Positions 22,825-33,300 of a DNA stretch of 37,703 nucleotides are shown piece by piece (within the stretch, counting starts at the first letter, position 1; every line of letters begins with the position of its first letter). Made by a program: the position numbers and the translations under genes. The stretch comes from Saprospiraceae bacterium (GTDB lineage: Bacteria; Bacteroidota; Bacteroidia; Chitinophagales; Saprospiraceae), in the NCBI GenBank assembly GCA_020629935.1, contig JAHDCJ010000002.1, forward strand, positions 72,601-110,303, given 5' to 3'. The notes below the pieces were generated by a model. That model did not search any database and had not been told where the DNA came from. It saw only the letters and a program-made list of their open reading frames with translations.

Positions 22825-25800
22825 ATGAAAACGTATCCAATGAAATCCAAGCAACTGTTTATTCTTATAAATTTATTCTCTTTTCTATTCTTCTTTCTTT
22901 TCCTACAGAATCAAGCCCTATCGCAAACCGAAAAATACTTTCAACAGGAAGTTAACTATAAGATAAATGTGACATTGAATGACGTAGATCATTCCTTAAT
23001 TGGAGACATTGAAATGGAGTATATCAACAATTCTCCAGATAATTTGAGCTTCATTTACATGCATTTATGGCCCAATGCGTTTAAAAATACAAAAACCGCT
23101 TTTGCGAAGCAAAAAATAGAAGATCGTTCTACCCGATTCTTTTATGGGGCAGATGATTCACGTGGTATGCTTGAAAATTTGGCTTTTGAAGTCGATGGAG
23201 AACCTGCCACTTGGGAGTTAGATGCTACATATGAAGATATTGCTATTGTGCGTTTACGAAAACCATTATTACCTGGAGAGAAAGTGATTCTTTCGACTCC
23301 ATTTAAACTTATTATTCCTGCTTCTTATTCTAGACTTGGTCATGTCGGAACCTCTTATCAAATGACACAATGGTACCCTAAACCTGCAGTTTATGACCGC
23401 GATGGATGGCATGAAATGCCGTACCTAGATCAAGGCGAATTTTATTCAGAATTTGGAAAATTTGATGTGTCGATTACCTTACCCAAAAATTATGTGGTAG
23501 GTGCCACTGGAGAATTACAAAATGAAGAAGAAAAAGCTTGGTTAGAAACGAAAGTAGCCGAATTTAAAACAAAAGATTTGGATGGAGTAAATAAAAGATC
23601 AGATTTCCCCGAATCATCCACAGAAAAGAAAACCATTCGTTATATAGCGGAGAATGTACATGACTTCGCTTGGTTTGCAGATAAACGTTTTTATGTAGAT
23701 AAAAGTAGTGTTACACTAGCCTCAGGAAAGGAAATTGACACTTGGGTTATGTTTACTGATCGCGAAGCAATGATTTGGAAAGATGCCATTAATTATGTCA
23801 ATCGATCCGTAGCATATTATTCTGAACGTGTAGGTGAATATCCTTGGCCACAAGCTACCGCAGTACAAAGCGCATTAAGCGCAGGCGGAGGAATGGAATA
23901 CCCAATGATTACCGTTATTGGATTAAGCGGAAATGCAGAATCTTTAGATGAAGTAATTACGCATGAAGTAGGTCATAATTGGTTTTATGGAATTCTAGGA
24001 TCGAACGAACGAGAACATCCTTGGATGGATGAAGGAATGAATACTTTTTATGAAAAAGAATACATGACCAAATACTATAACTCTTCTATTGGTCTAGAAT
24101 ATATTCTTCCTCCTTTTGCCACAAAATTATTGGATGCAGACGGTGTAGAGTTGGGTGAACTCGGTGCACTTTATCAGGGACGATTAGGAAAAGATCAACC
24201 GATTTCTACAAGTAGTCAAGAGTTAACTTCTATCAATTATTATCTCAATGCTTATGATACGCCTGCCGAACTATTAGATTATTTAAGAAATTATATTGGG
24301 TCGGAATCCTTTGAAAAAATGATGCAGACCTACTATGAAGAATGGAAGTTTAAACATCCAAGTCCACAAGATTTTCAAGCATTAGCCGAACGGGAAACAG
24401 GGAAAGACTTAGACTTTCTTTTTCAAGAATTAATGGAAGGGAAGAAAATAGATTATGCTTTAAAAGGCGTAGGAAATAATTTAATTACCGTAAAAAATGT
24501 AGGAGAAGTCAATGGCCCATTTACTGTTAGTGGAATCAAAGATGGTGAAGTGGTTTCTACAAAAGCGTTTGAAGGTTTTGAAGGAACACGACAACTCGAT
24601 TTTTCTTCTGAAGGTCTAGATAATGTTCAAATTGATGCCGAAGGAAAAATTCCAGAAATTAATAAAAGGAATAATTATCAAAAGCGAAAATTTAGATTTA
24701 AGTTTTTAGGTGCAGTCGAAAAACCACAATATAAAGATCTTTATTTTTCTCCGATCATTGGAGGAAATGCTTATGATAAGTTTATGCTCGGTTTAGCTTT
24801 TTACAACTCGGCATTGCCTGCTAAAAAATTTGAGTTTGTGCTTGCTCCTATGTTTGGTACAGGATCTCTTGACCCCGTCGGCGTGGCCAATTTTAAATAC
24901 AATGTTTATCCTCAAGGAGCTTTTGCAGAACGCGTATCTGTAGGCTTAGGTTTAAAAAGTTTTAATTATAATTATATTGAAAATATTGATAAACATGAAC
25001 AGTACTACCGAGTGAGTCCCAAGGTGACTTTAGAGTTGAAAAAGAAAAGAGAACGTCAACCCGTTCAACAAATTATCGAATTTCAAAATATCAATTTATG
25101 GTCGCAAGATGTGGCATTTAAACGAGATACCATTCCTAGTATGGTTGATCCTTCTGTAGACTCCACTATTTTCGTTTTTGATAGGTATGACAAAAATTAT
25201 CGATTGGTAAATTCCCTTTCTTATTCATACATTAATAGTCATGTACTGAACCCTTATAGCGTAAAAGTAGGAATGGAACATTTCGCTGATTTAGAAAAAG
25301 CGGTACGTGATCAATCCTATTTAAAAGCATCTTTAGAAGCTACATTTAAATATAATTATAAACCGAAAAAAGGCGTGGCATTTCGATTGTACACCGCGGG
25401 TTTACTTATGAAAGCCAAATCAAATTTAGACACATTGGGAAGTTCTTTCGGTGCCTATCCAGTATCATTAATTGGTCAAGGAAGAACGGATTATAATGCG
25501 TCCGATTATTATTTTGGTCGATCGGAACAAGCGGGTGTTTGGGCTCAACAAATGCATCTCAATGAAGGTGGATTTAAAACGCCTCTTCCTTCATCCTCAT
25601 TGGGAACAAGTAATTCTTTTGTGATTGCGTTAAATACTAAAATTGATTTACCCTTACCATTCAATTTACCCATTAAACCTTATTTTGATATTGGCTATTT
25701 TAAAGAAACCCGACGTTCGGTTTTGGTGAGTGCTGATGGAGTAGACTTTGCCGATCAGTTTATGTTTAATGGAGGAATTGCAATAGAATTAGGAGACGGT

Positions 25801-25947
25801 GTAGCTGGAATTTACCTTCCTTTAATTAGTTCTCAAAACTTGAGAAACGAGTTAAAATCAAAAGGTAATTTTTTAAGTCAGATTTCCTTTACCTTAAATT
25901 TATCTAAGGCCAATCCTTTTAAATGGATTAAGAAAATTAGAATTTAA
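22825..25947 (+). CDS. M1-family zinc metallopeptidase with barrel-like C-terminal half, 1040 aa
   Basis: A signal peptide (about residues 8-34) predicts export. The M1 region spans about residues 40-560: substrate motif GGGMEYP (354-360, the GAMEN position), zinc site H380-E-V-G-H384 and the third ligand E403 in MDEGMN, nineteen residues on as expected. After a linker (about 560-640) the remaining roughly 400 residues alternate polar and hydrophobic residues in long strands with many aromatics (KFMLGLAFYNS, KFEFVLAPMFGTGS, RVSVGLGLKSFNYNY, RLVNSLSYSYINSH and LPIKPYFDIGYFKETRR). This is compatible with an outer-membrane barrel. The likely role is peptide trimming at the outer membrane. The barrel is inferred from the strand pattern only. 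Confidence 0.88.
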   Translation: MKTYPMKSKQLFILINLFSFLFFFLFLQNQALSQTEKYFQQEVNYKINVTLNDVDHSLIGDIEMEYINNSPDNLSFIYMHLWPNAFKNTKTAFAKQKIEDRSTRFFYGADDSRGMLENLAFEVDGEPATWELDATYEDIAIVRLRKPLLPGEKVILSTPFKLIIPASYSRLGHVGTSYQMTQWYPKPAVYDRDGWHEMPYLDQGEFYSEFGKFDVSITLPKNYVVGATGELQNEEEKAWLETKVAEFKTKDLDGVNKRSDFPESSTEKKTIRYIAENVHDFAWFADKRFYVDKSSVTLASGKEIDTWVMFTDREAMIWKDAINYVNRSVAYYSERVGEYPWPQATAVQSALSAGGGMEYPMITVIGLSGNAESLDEVITHEVGHNWFYGILGSNEREHPWMDEGMNTFYEKEYMTKYYNSSIGLEYILPPFATKLLDADGVELGELGALYQGRLGKDQPISTSSQELTSINYYLNAYDTPAELLDYLRNYIGSESFEKMMQTYYEEWKFKHPSPQDFQALAERETGKDLDFLFQELMEGKKIDYALKGVGNNLITVKNVGEVNGPFTVSGIKDGEVVSTKAFEGFEGTRQLDFSSEGLDNVQIDAEGKIPEINKRNNYQKRKFRFKFLGAVEKPQYKDLYFSPIIGGNAYDKFMLGLAFYNSALPAKKFEFVLAPMFGTGSLDPVGVANFKYNVYPQGAFAERVSVGLGLKSFNYNYIENIDKHEQYYRVSPKVTLELKKKRERQPVQQIIEFQNINLWSQDVAFKRDTIPSMVDPSVDSTIFVFDRYDKNYRLVNSLSYSYINSHVLNPYSVKVGMEHFADLEKAVRDQSYLKASLEATFKYNYKPKKGVAFRLYTAGLLMKAKSNLDTLGSSFGAYPVSLIGQGRTDYNASDYYFGRSEQAGVWAQQMHLNEGGFKTPLPSSSLGTSNSFVIALNTKIDLPLPFNLPIKPYFDIGYFKETRRSVLVSADGVDFADQFMFNGGIAIELGDGVAGIYLPLISSQNLRNELKSKGNFLSQISFTLNLSKANPFKWIKKIRI

Positions 25948-26021
25948 TTGTTGGTGAAAAAATAGAAGTTAGAAGAGCTATTTATAAAGAATTTTATTTC
26001 TTTTTTACGAAGAAAAAAAAC

Positions 26022-27257
26022 TTAGGAAGCTTTATAAATCACTTCAGAACAATTCGATTCCGTAAATATATCATTGGCTACACGAAGCAGATCTTCGGGC
26101 TCAATAGATTGATAAATGTCTACTTCTTTATTGATTAAATTGGCATCACCTAGCATTTCAAAAAAGCTAAGATTCATCGCTTTGTTTAGAATACTTACTT
26201 CAGAAAAAACTAAATGACTTTCCATTTTATTTTTAATCTTATTTAACTCTCTCTCTTCAACCAATGCTGTTTTTAATTGATTAAGTTCACGCCAAATCGC
26301 TGCTTCACAATCTTCTAAAGAAACACCATCCGCGGGTTTGCCTTCCACGACTAATAAACCTGGATCTACACTTCCTGTGATGTAGGCATCAATATCTGAA
26401 AACAACCGTTGCTCTTTCATCAATCTTCGATACAATCGCGAAGACCGACCATGTGATAAAATATCAGTGAGCAAATCACAAACATAATAATCTCTTGCCA
26501 AACGATCAGGCATATGAAAAGCCATAAAGAGGGCATCCAAAGGCACATCCGCTTCGACCTGCTCTAAATGTTTTTGTTGTTGAATGGGCTCAGGAAGAAT
26601 AGTTGGTTTAGGAATTTCTCCCGCTGGAATTTCTCCAAACCATTCTTGTGCTAACTTAAAAATATCATCGGCTTTTACATTACCAGTTACAGTAAGTACC
26701 GCATTGTTTGGGCGATAATAATTATAGAAGAAATTCTTAACGTCTTCTAAAGAAGATTGCTCTACATGCTTAGGACTTAAGCCGATCGTTGGCCATCGGT
26801 AAGGATGTACTTCATAGCACAATTTAGACAAACGATGCCAAGCATCACCATAAGGCTGGTTTAGATAATTCTCTTTAAATTCTTCTACGACCACCTTTCT
26901 TTGTACATCAAGTGATTGCTCACTAAATATTAAATTCATCATGCGATCAGACTCCAACCAGAAGGCTGTTTCTATATTTGAAGCGGGAAGAATTTCATAA
27001 TAATTAGTAATGTCATTATTTGTAAATGCATTGCTCTCTCCTCCTGCCCATTGTAATGGTTCATCAAATACGGGGGCATTTTTAGACCCACCAAACATGA
27101 GATGTTCAAACAAATGCGCAAAGCCTGTTTTATCTGGAGATTCATTTTTTGCTCCTACTTGATAAAGCAAATTAACGACTGCCATTGGCGTACTATCATC
27201 TTCATGTACGAGTACTTTTAAGCCATTGTCAAGTTGAGTTCGTTGAAAGTGAATCAT
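26022..27257 (-). CDS. M16-family (pitrilysin/insulinase-like) zinc peptidase, 411 aa
   Basis: The inverted zinc motif HLFEH lies at about residues 48-52 from the ATG at 27257, with the downstream Glu ligand in VVVEEFKENY about 73 residues on. YRPNNAVLTVTGNV and later segments match the M16 fold. The frame extends six codons further to a TTG at 27275, but the ATG is the natural start (MIHFQRTQLDNGLKVL). No signal peptide is visible. The length fits a single M16 subunit with two homologous halves. M16 enzymes degrade peptides and often pair with an inactive partner, but no partner gene is adjacent. The terminator of the upstream giant gene lies immediately before it. Confidence 0.9.
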   Translation of the reverse strand: MIHFQRTQLDNGLKVLVHEDDSTPMAVVNLLYQVGAKNESPDKTGFAHLFEHLMFGGSKNAPVFDEPLQWAGGESNAFTNNDITNYYEILPASNIETAFWLESDRMMNLIFSEQSLDVQRKVVVEEFKENYLNQPYGDAWHRLSKLCYEVHPYRWPTIGLSPKHVEQSSLEDVKNFFYNYYRPNNAVLTVTGNVKADDIFKLAQEWFGEIPAGEIPKPTILPEPIQQQKHLEQVEADVPLDALFMAFHMPDRLARDYYVCDLLTDILSHGRSSRLYRRLMKEQRLFSDIDAYITGSVDPGLLVVEGKPADGVSLEDCEAAIWRELNQLKTALVEERELNKIKNKMESHLVFSEVSILNKAMNLSFFEMLGDANLINKEVDIYQSIEPEDLLRVANDIFTESNCSEVIYKAS

Positions 27258-27283
27258 TTTTATTTTTTTAAACAAGCACTATT

Positions 27284-27319
27284 AAAAAAAACTGACCCAC
27301 AAGAAGTAGGTCAGTTTTT
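27284..27319 (-). terminator. Rho-independent terminator of the giant repeat-protein gene
   Basis: An 11-bp perfect stem (27287-27297 with 27309-27319) has an 11-nt loop. On the minus strand it ends in a run of at least seven T. It lies about 45 nt beyond the stop of the giant gene and just before the M16 gene. Confidence 0.88.
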
Positions 27320-27364
27320 GCAAATATACGTTTTTTTAGAAAATTATTTTCTTGAAATTTAAAG

Positions 27365-30300
27365 CTATTTTACTAAAGTAACATCACCTTTATATTCAAT
27401 AATTAATCCATCAAAAAATTCTACCTCTGCATAATAGACAAATACAGCAGGTTGTAATCGTTTACCTTTAAAGGTTCCATCCCATCCAAAAGCAGGATTG
27501 TTTGTTTGCACATTTTTAGCATCAAATACCAATTCTCCCCATCGATCATAAACGACAAAGTTTCGGATTTGAAGGACACCGGGATCACTAAAGATCATAA
27601 AGACATCATTTATTCCATCATCATTTGGTGTAAATGCATTCGGGATATAAACATCTCTACTGGTGTCTACATTGATCGTTACTTCTTCTTCAGAAGTACA
27701 ACCTTGAAGGGTAGTCGTCGTGAGTACATAAGTAGTTGTTTCTAAAGGCATCGCTGTTGGATTTGGACAATCAGCACAGGATAAGCCATCTACAGGAAGC
27801 CAAGAATAAGTAACCGTATCCAGTGTATTTGGATAAGCTTCCAATGTAGTAGATTCGCCTAATTGAATTTCTGTTTCACCAGCAAAAACATTGACAATAA
27901 GCTCAAATGGAAGCGGTAAAATAATCTCTTCAGTAAAGGTACAAAGGTTCGCGTCTTGGATATAAACCGTATAGCTACCTTCAAATAAATTGTTGAATAT
28001 GGTATCCATCGTAAAGATTTCACCATCTAACGAATAGGTATAAGGTGGTGTTCCTCCTCGGGTAGAATCAATATTGATAAAGCCACTATTCTCACCAAGA
28101 CAAGTTGGCTCCATTCCACTAAGACCCGCACTGATTGGCATAGAAGGTTCTAATATTTCCGCAGTTCCAAATTCCATACAACCATTTGCGTCTGTGGTGG
28201 TAATCGTATGAATTCCTGCATCCAATTGACTCGCTAATGCATCCGTTTCGCCATTGTCCCATGAGTAAGTATAAGGTGCGGTACCTCCATTAGCAGTTAC
28301 ACTAGCCGCACCATCCGATCCACCAAAACAAGAAACATCTTGAAGGGCGGTAACCGTAAGGTTTAACATGCCCGCGGGTTCTGTTATCATCATACTATTG
28401 TTTGCAGAACATCCATTGGCATCAGAAACGGTAAGGCTATAATTGCCTCCAGGAATATTATCTAAACTACTATCTGTATCTGAGGTATTCCAAAGGTAAG
28501 TATAAGGCGGTGTTCCGCCTAAAACAGTAGAGCCAAGATTTCCATCAGAAGCACCAAAGCAAGTTACGTTATTGATTAAGTCTATAGAAACAGTAATTGG
28601 ATCAGGTTCTGCAATAGTAATTGTGGTACTTATCACACAACCTCCTGCATCACTTACCACTACACTATGAACACCTGCATCTAGGCCTGTAGAAATTGGA
28701 TTAGAAATTCCATTATCCCAAAGGAGACCATATGGTGCAGCACCGCCAGAAATATTTACTTGGGCGCTACCATCTGTTCCTCCAGCGCAAGATACATTTT
28801 GTATTAGTGTGGTAGTGGCGACTAAAGCAGAAGCTGGTTGCGTAATGGTAACAGAAGCAGAAATAGTACATCCTCCAGTATCAGTAACACTAACCACATG
28901 AATTCCCGCATCAAGTCCCGTAGCTGTAGAAGTAGTTTCGGAATTGTCCCACAAATAATCATAAGGCAATGTGCCTCCAGATATGTTTGCTGTTGCAGAT
29001 CCTGTACTTTCTCCAAAACAACTTACATTATTTACTACCAAAGCAGAACCAGATAATGCATTGGCAGGTTGGTTGATATTCACACTAGTCGTTGCGGTAC
29101 ATCCATTAATGTCGGTAACGGTTACTCCTTGAACACCACCACCTAAATTGGTAGCCATTGCATTGGTTTCTCCATTATCCCAAAGAATAGTATATCCAGG
29201 GGTACCACCTGCAACACTTAAGTCTGCCGTTCCATCTGTATCTCCAAAACAATCTATATTTGTACTATTGGTAATTGTTGCAGTCAATAAAGTAGGTTCT
29301 AAAATGTTGACACTTTCAATCATCACACAATTGTTATTGTCTGTTACGGTTACATTATTTATTCCTCCAATTAAATTTGTTGCAGTAGCAGTTGTTTCTC
29401 CACTATCCCAAAGGAAAGTATAAGGAGTTGTTCCTCCAGAAGTAGCAATAGAGGCGCTTCCGTTGGACTGGCCATTACAAGTCACATCATTAATGAAATT
29501 CATTGTAATTGAAAGGGCTGTTGCGGGTTGTGTGATGGTTATGGAAGAAGTTAAAATACAACTATTAGCATCAGTCACACTAACAATATGAACTCCCGCT
29601 TCAAGTCCTGTAGCAGTAGAAGTTGTTTCAGAATTATCCCAAATAAAATTGTATGGTGTGGTGCCTCCAGTAGGTGTTATCGAAGCAGAGCCATTACTTT
29701 CTCCAAAACAATTGATATCAGTTACTACAATAGCAACTCCTGTCAATGCACTAATAGGTTCCGAAATATTTACACTAGTCGTTGCGATACAACCATTATT
29801 ATCCGTAACGGTTACTCCTTGAATACCACCACCTAAATTGGTAGCCATTGCATTGGTTTCTCCATTATCCCAAAGGATGGTATATCCAGGAGTACCACCT
29901 GCAACATTTAAGTCAGCCGTTCCATTATTATCTCCAAAACAATTAATGTTTGTACTATTTGTTATTGTAGCCGTTAGTAAATTAGGTTCTACAATATTAA
30001 TATTTTCAATCATTGAACAGTTGTTGCTGTCGGTAATTGTTACATTATTTACACCGCCTGAAAGATTTGTCGCAGTAGTGTTGGTTTCTCCACTGTCCCA
30101 AAGGAAAGTATAAGGAGCCGAACCACCTGAACTTGAGATTGACGCACTTCCATCAGATAGACCATTGCAAGTAACATCATTGGCCAAAGTCAAAATGGAG
30201 GTGATTGCATTAGGCTCTGTAACTATAGTGGAGCCAGTTACCTCGCAACCATTATCATCTGTTACTGTGATATCGTAGGTTCCCGCAGTAATTCCAGTAA

Positions 30301-33300
30301 GCGTGGCATCTGTTAAAGTATTAGACCATGTATAAGTATAAGGCATACTTCCTCCAGTAACAGCAGCTGAAACAGCTCCATCTGAAGTCCCAAAACAAGA
30401 TGCATTTTGATCTGTAGTTACCGTAAGAATAATTTGGGGAGGAACTGTAATGTCAATAAACCCTGTAGTAAAACAAGCATTGGCATCAGTAACTGTAACT
30501 GAATGCATTCCGCCAGTTAAATTACTTGCAGTAATGTCTGTTACCCCATTATCCCATAAATAAGCATAAGGTAGTGTGCCTCCATTGGCAGAAATAGTAC
30601 CTACACCATCCATATCGCCAAAACAAGTTACTGGATCGTTTTCAACAATAGACATAGTTAATGTCGCAGGATCAGTTACGTTGGTAGAATAGTTTTGAGT
30701 ACAACCATTGGCATCCGTTATGGTAACTTGATAAGCTCCTACACCAAGATTTGAAACAGTCATGGTAGTCGCATTTCCTGTATTAGGGCTCCATGAATAC
30801 GTATACGGCGGAGTGCCACCAGTTGCAGAAGCACTTACTACACCATCCATATCTAAAGCACATGAATTATTTTGTATAGTGTTGGCCATGCCCGAAATTA
30901 CAGTTGGTTCGGTAATACTAAAGTTCTGTACATCTGTACATCCATCAGAATCTAATATCGTTACCGTATAATTCCCAGCCATTAAATTATTGGCAATAGA
31001 ATCACTATCCATTATTGAACTATCCCATAGATAAAAATAAGGATAGGTTCCTCCTGAAATTTCTAATGTTGCTGTTCCATCACTTCCACCAAAACAACTT
31101 GTAGGTGCAGTGGTTAAAGCATCTACGACTAAGGAAGATGTTATTCCGATATTTCCGTTACTTGAAGTTGTACATCCATTTTGATCAATGACAGTTACAT
31201 CAAAAGTACCAGAACATAAATTGGTTGGTACGGCATCTGTTGATCCATTTGACCAAACATAAGTGAATGGGCTAGTTCCTCCAGTTATCGTTAAATTGGC
31301 CGTTCCATCACATGAAGTACATGTGGCAGGGGTGGTTCCTGCAACGCTTGCTTGAAGATCTCCAGGTTCTGTAATTGTAATATTAAATATTGATGTTGGA
31401 CAAGTCGACATATCGGATACCGTAATGCTGTAGTTTCCAGCAAATAAATTTGGAATGGTTACAATTCCAGGATTAGGCTCTATTAAAGACCCATTGGAAG
31501 GACCACTCCAATCAAAAGAATATACTGGATTTCCTTGGGTCACATTTATAGTAACAGCACCATCAGAACCTCCAAAACAACTCACCTCAGTCTGACTTAA
31601 TAGGGTAGTTGATAAAGGAGTAAATACATTGATGTCAACTGTTCCTGTAGCTGAGCATAAATTATTATCAGTTACCGTAACACTACGGATACCTCCACTA
31701 AGAGCAGTAGCAGTAGCATTCGTTTCTCCATTATCCCATAGGTAAGTATAAGGGTTAGTTCCTCCTGTAACTGTTACTCGACCTGATCCATCCGAAACGC
31801 CAGGACAACTGGTTCCTGCCATCTCCAATGTAAATAATGATAATGGCGCAGGTTCCGTTAATGATGTACTTGCTATAATAGAACAATTATTTGCATCTGT
31901 AATGGTTACTTCATGTAATCCTTCTGATAAAAAAGAGGCCGCAAATGTGGTTTCACCATTATCCCATATATAACTATATGGAGTTGTGCCTCCAAAAACA
32001 CCAGATTCTATTTGTCCATCAGATAAACCATTGCAAGAAACATTTTCTACTACAAAAGGAAAGGCTACAAGTAATGGTGGTTCTGTGATGTCTACCGTTA
32101 CTGTTTCTGAACAATTTAAAGCATCAGTTACAAAAACAATATGTATGCCTCCATTTAAAGCACTAGCAGTAGTTCCTACTTCACCACTATCCCAATTGTA
32201 AGAGTAAGGTGGAGAGCCCCCCATTGTGCTAATCGTAGCAACCCCATCTGAAACGCCATTACAAGAAACATTAGAGTTGACAGTAATAGTACTAGTGATT
32301 GCAGTTGGTTCAGTTAAAGTAATTTGAGCAGTGGCAATACAACCTACCTGATCGGTTACTGTAACAATATGTGTGCCTGCATCAAGACCAGTGGCCGAAA
32401 TATTGGTTTGATTATTATCCCAAAGATAAGTATAGGGACTCGTTCCTCCCGCAGGAGATGCAGTAACTCTTCCATCGGATAAACCATTACAACTAATGGC
32501 TTGATTCTCTATTATAGTAACTAAAACAGGTAAATTTTGTGAAATATTAATACTTGCTGTATTTGAACAACCATTTAAATCTGTAACAGTAACGAAATGA
32601 CTTCCTGAACTTAATCCAGTGGCTGTGGCTGTGGTTTGTGAATCATCCCAAACAAAAGAATAGGGGCTAGTTCCTCCTGAAGCAGAAGCTGTAGCTTGTC
32701 CATCTGAAAGACCAGTACAAGTTACGCCATTATCTTCTGTAATCATCGCATTAATAGGGAAAGGATTATTGATCAAAATAGATCCAACAGCAGCACATCC
32801 ATTACTATCCGTTATGGTTACATTATATGGAAGAGGAGCTAATCCTGTAATACTCGCTGTTGTTTCTCCTTGACTCCAAACAAAAGAGTAAGGAGCGGTT
32901 CCGCCTGTCGGTGCTGCCGTTGCGCTGGCATCGGAAGAACCATTACAACTAATAGCAGTTGTTTCAGTAACATTAGGCAAGATAATTCCTGGTTCAGAAA
33001 TACTTTCTGTATCTGAATTTGAACAACCATTGCTGTCAAAAACAGTAACATTATAACTACTTGCAGTAAGACCTGTAACCGTAGAGGTTGTTGCCCCTGT
33101 ACTCCATAAAAATGTAAAAGGAGCAGTACCATTTGTAACCGAAGCAGAAAGACTTCCGTCTGAACCGCCGTTACATGTTACATTGGAGTTGACACTGGCA
33201 TTAACACTTAGTAGTGTGGCATTGCCTACAGTTACACTGTTGACAGCAGAACATCCACCACTATCAAATACTGTAATTCCATAATTACCTGCTGCAAGTC

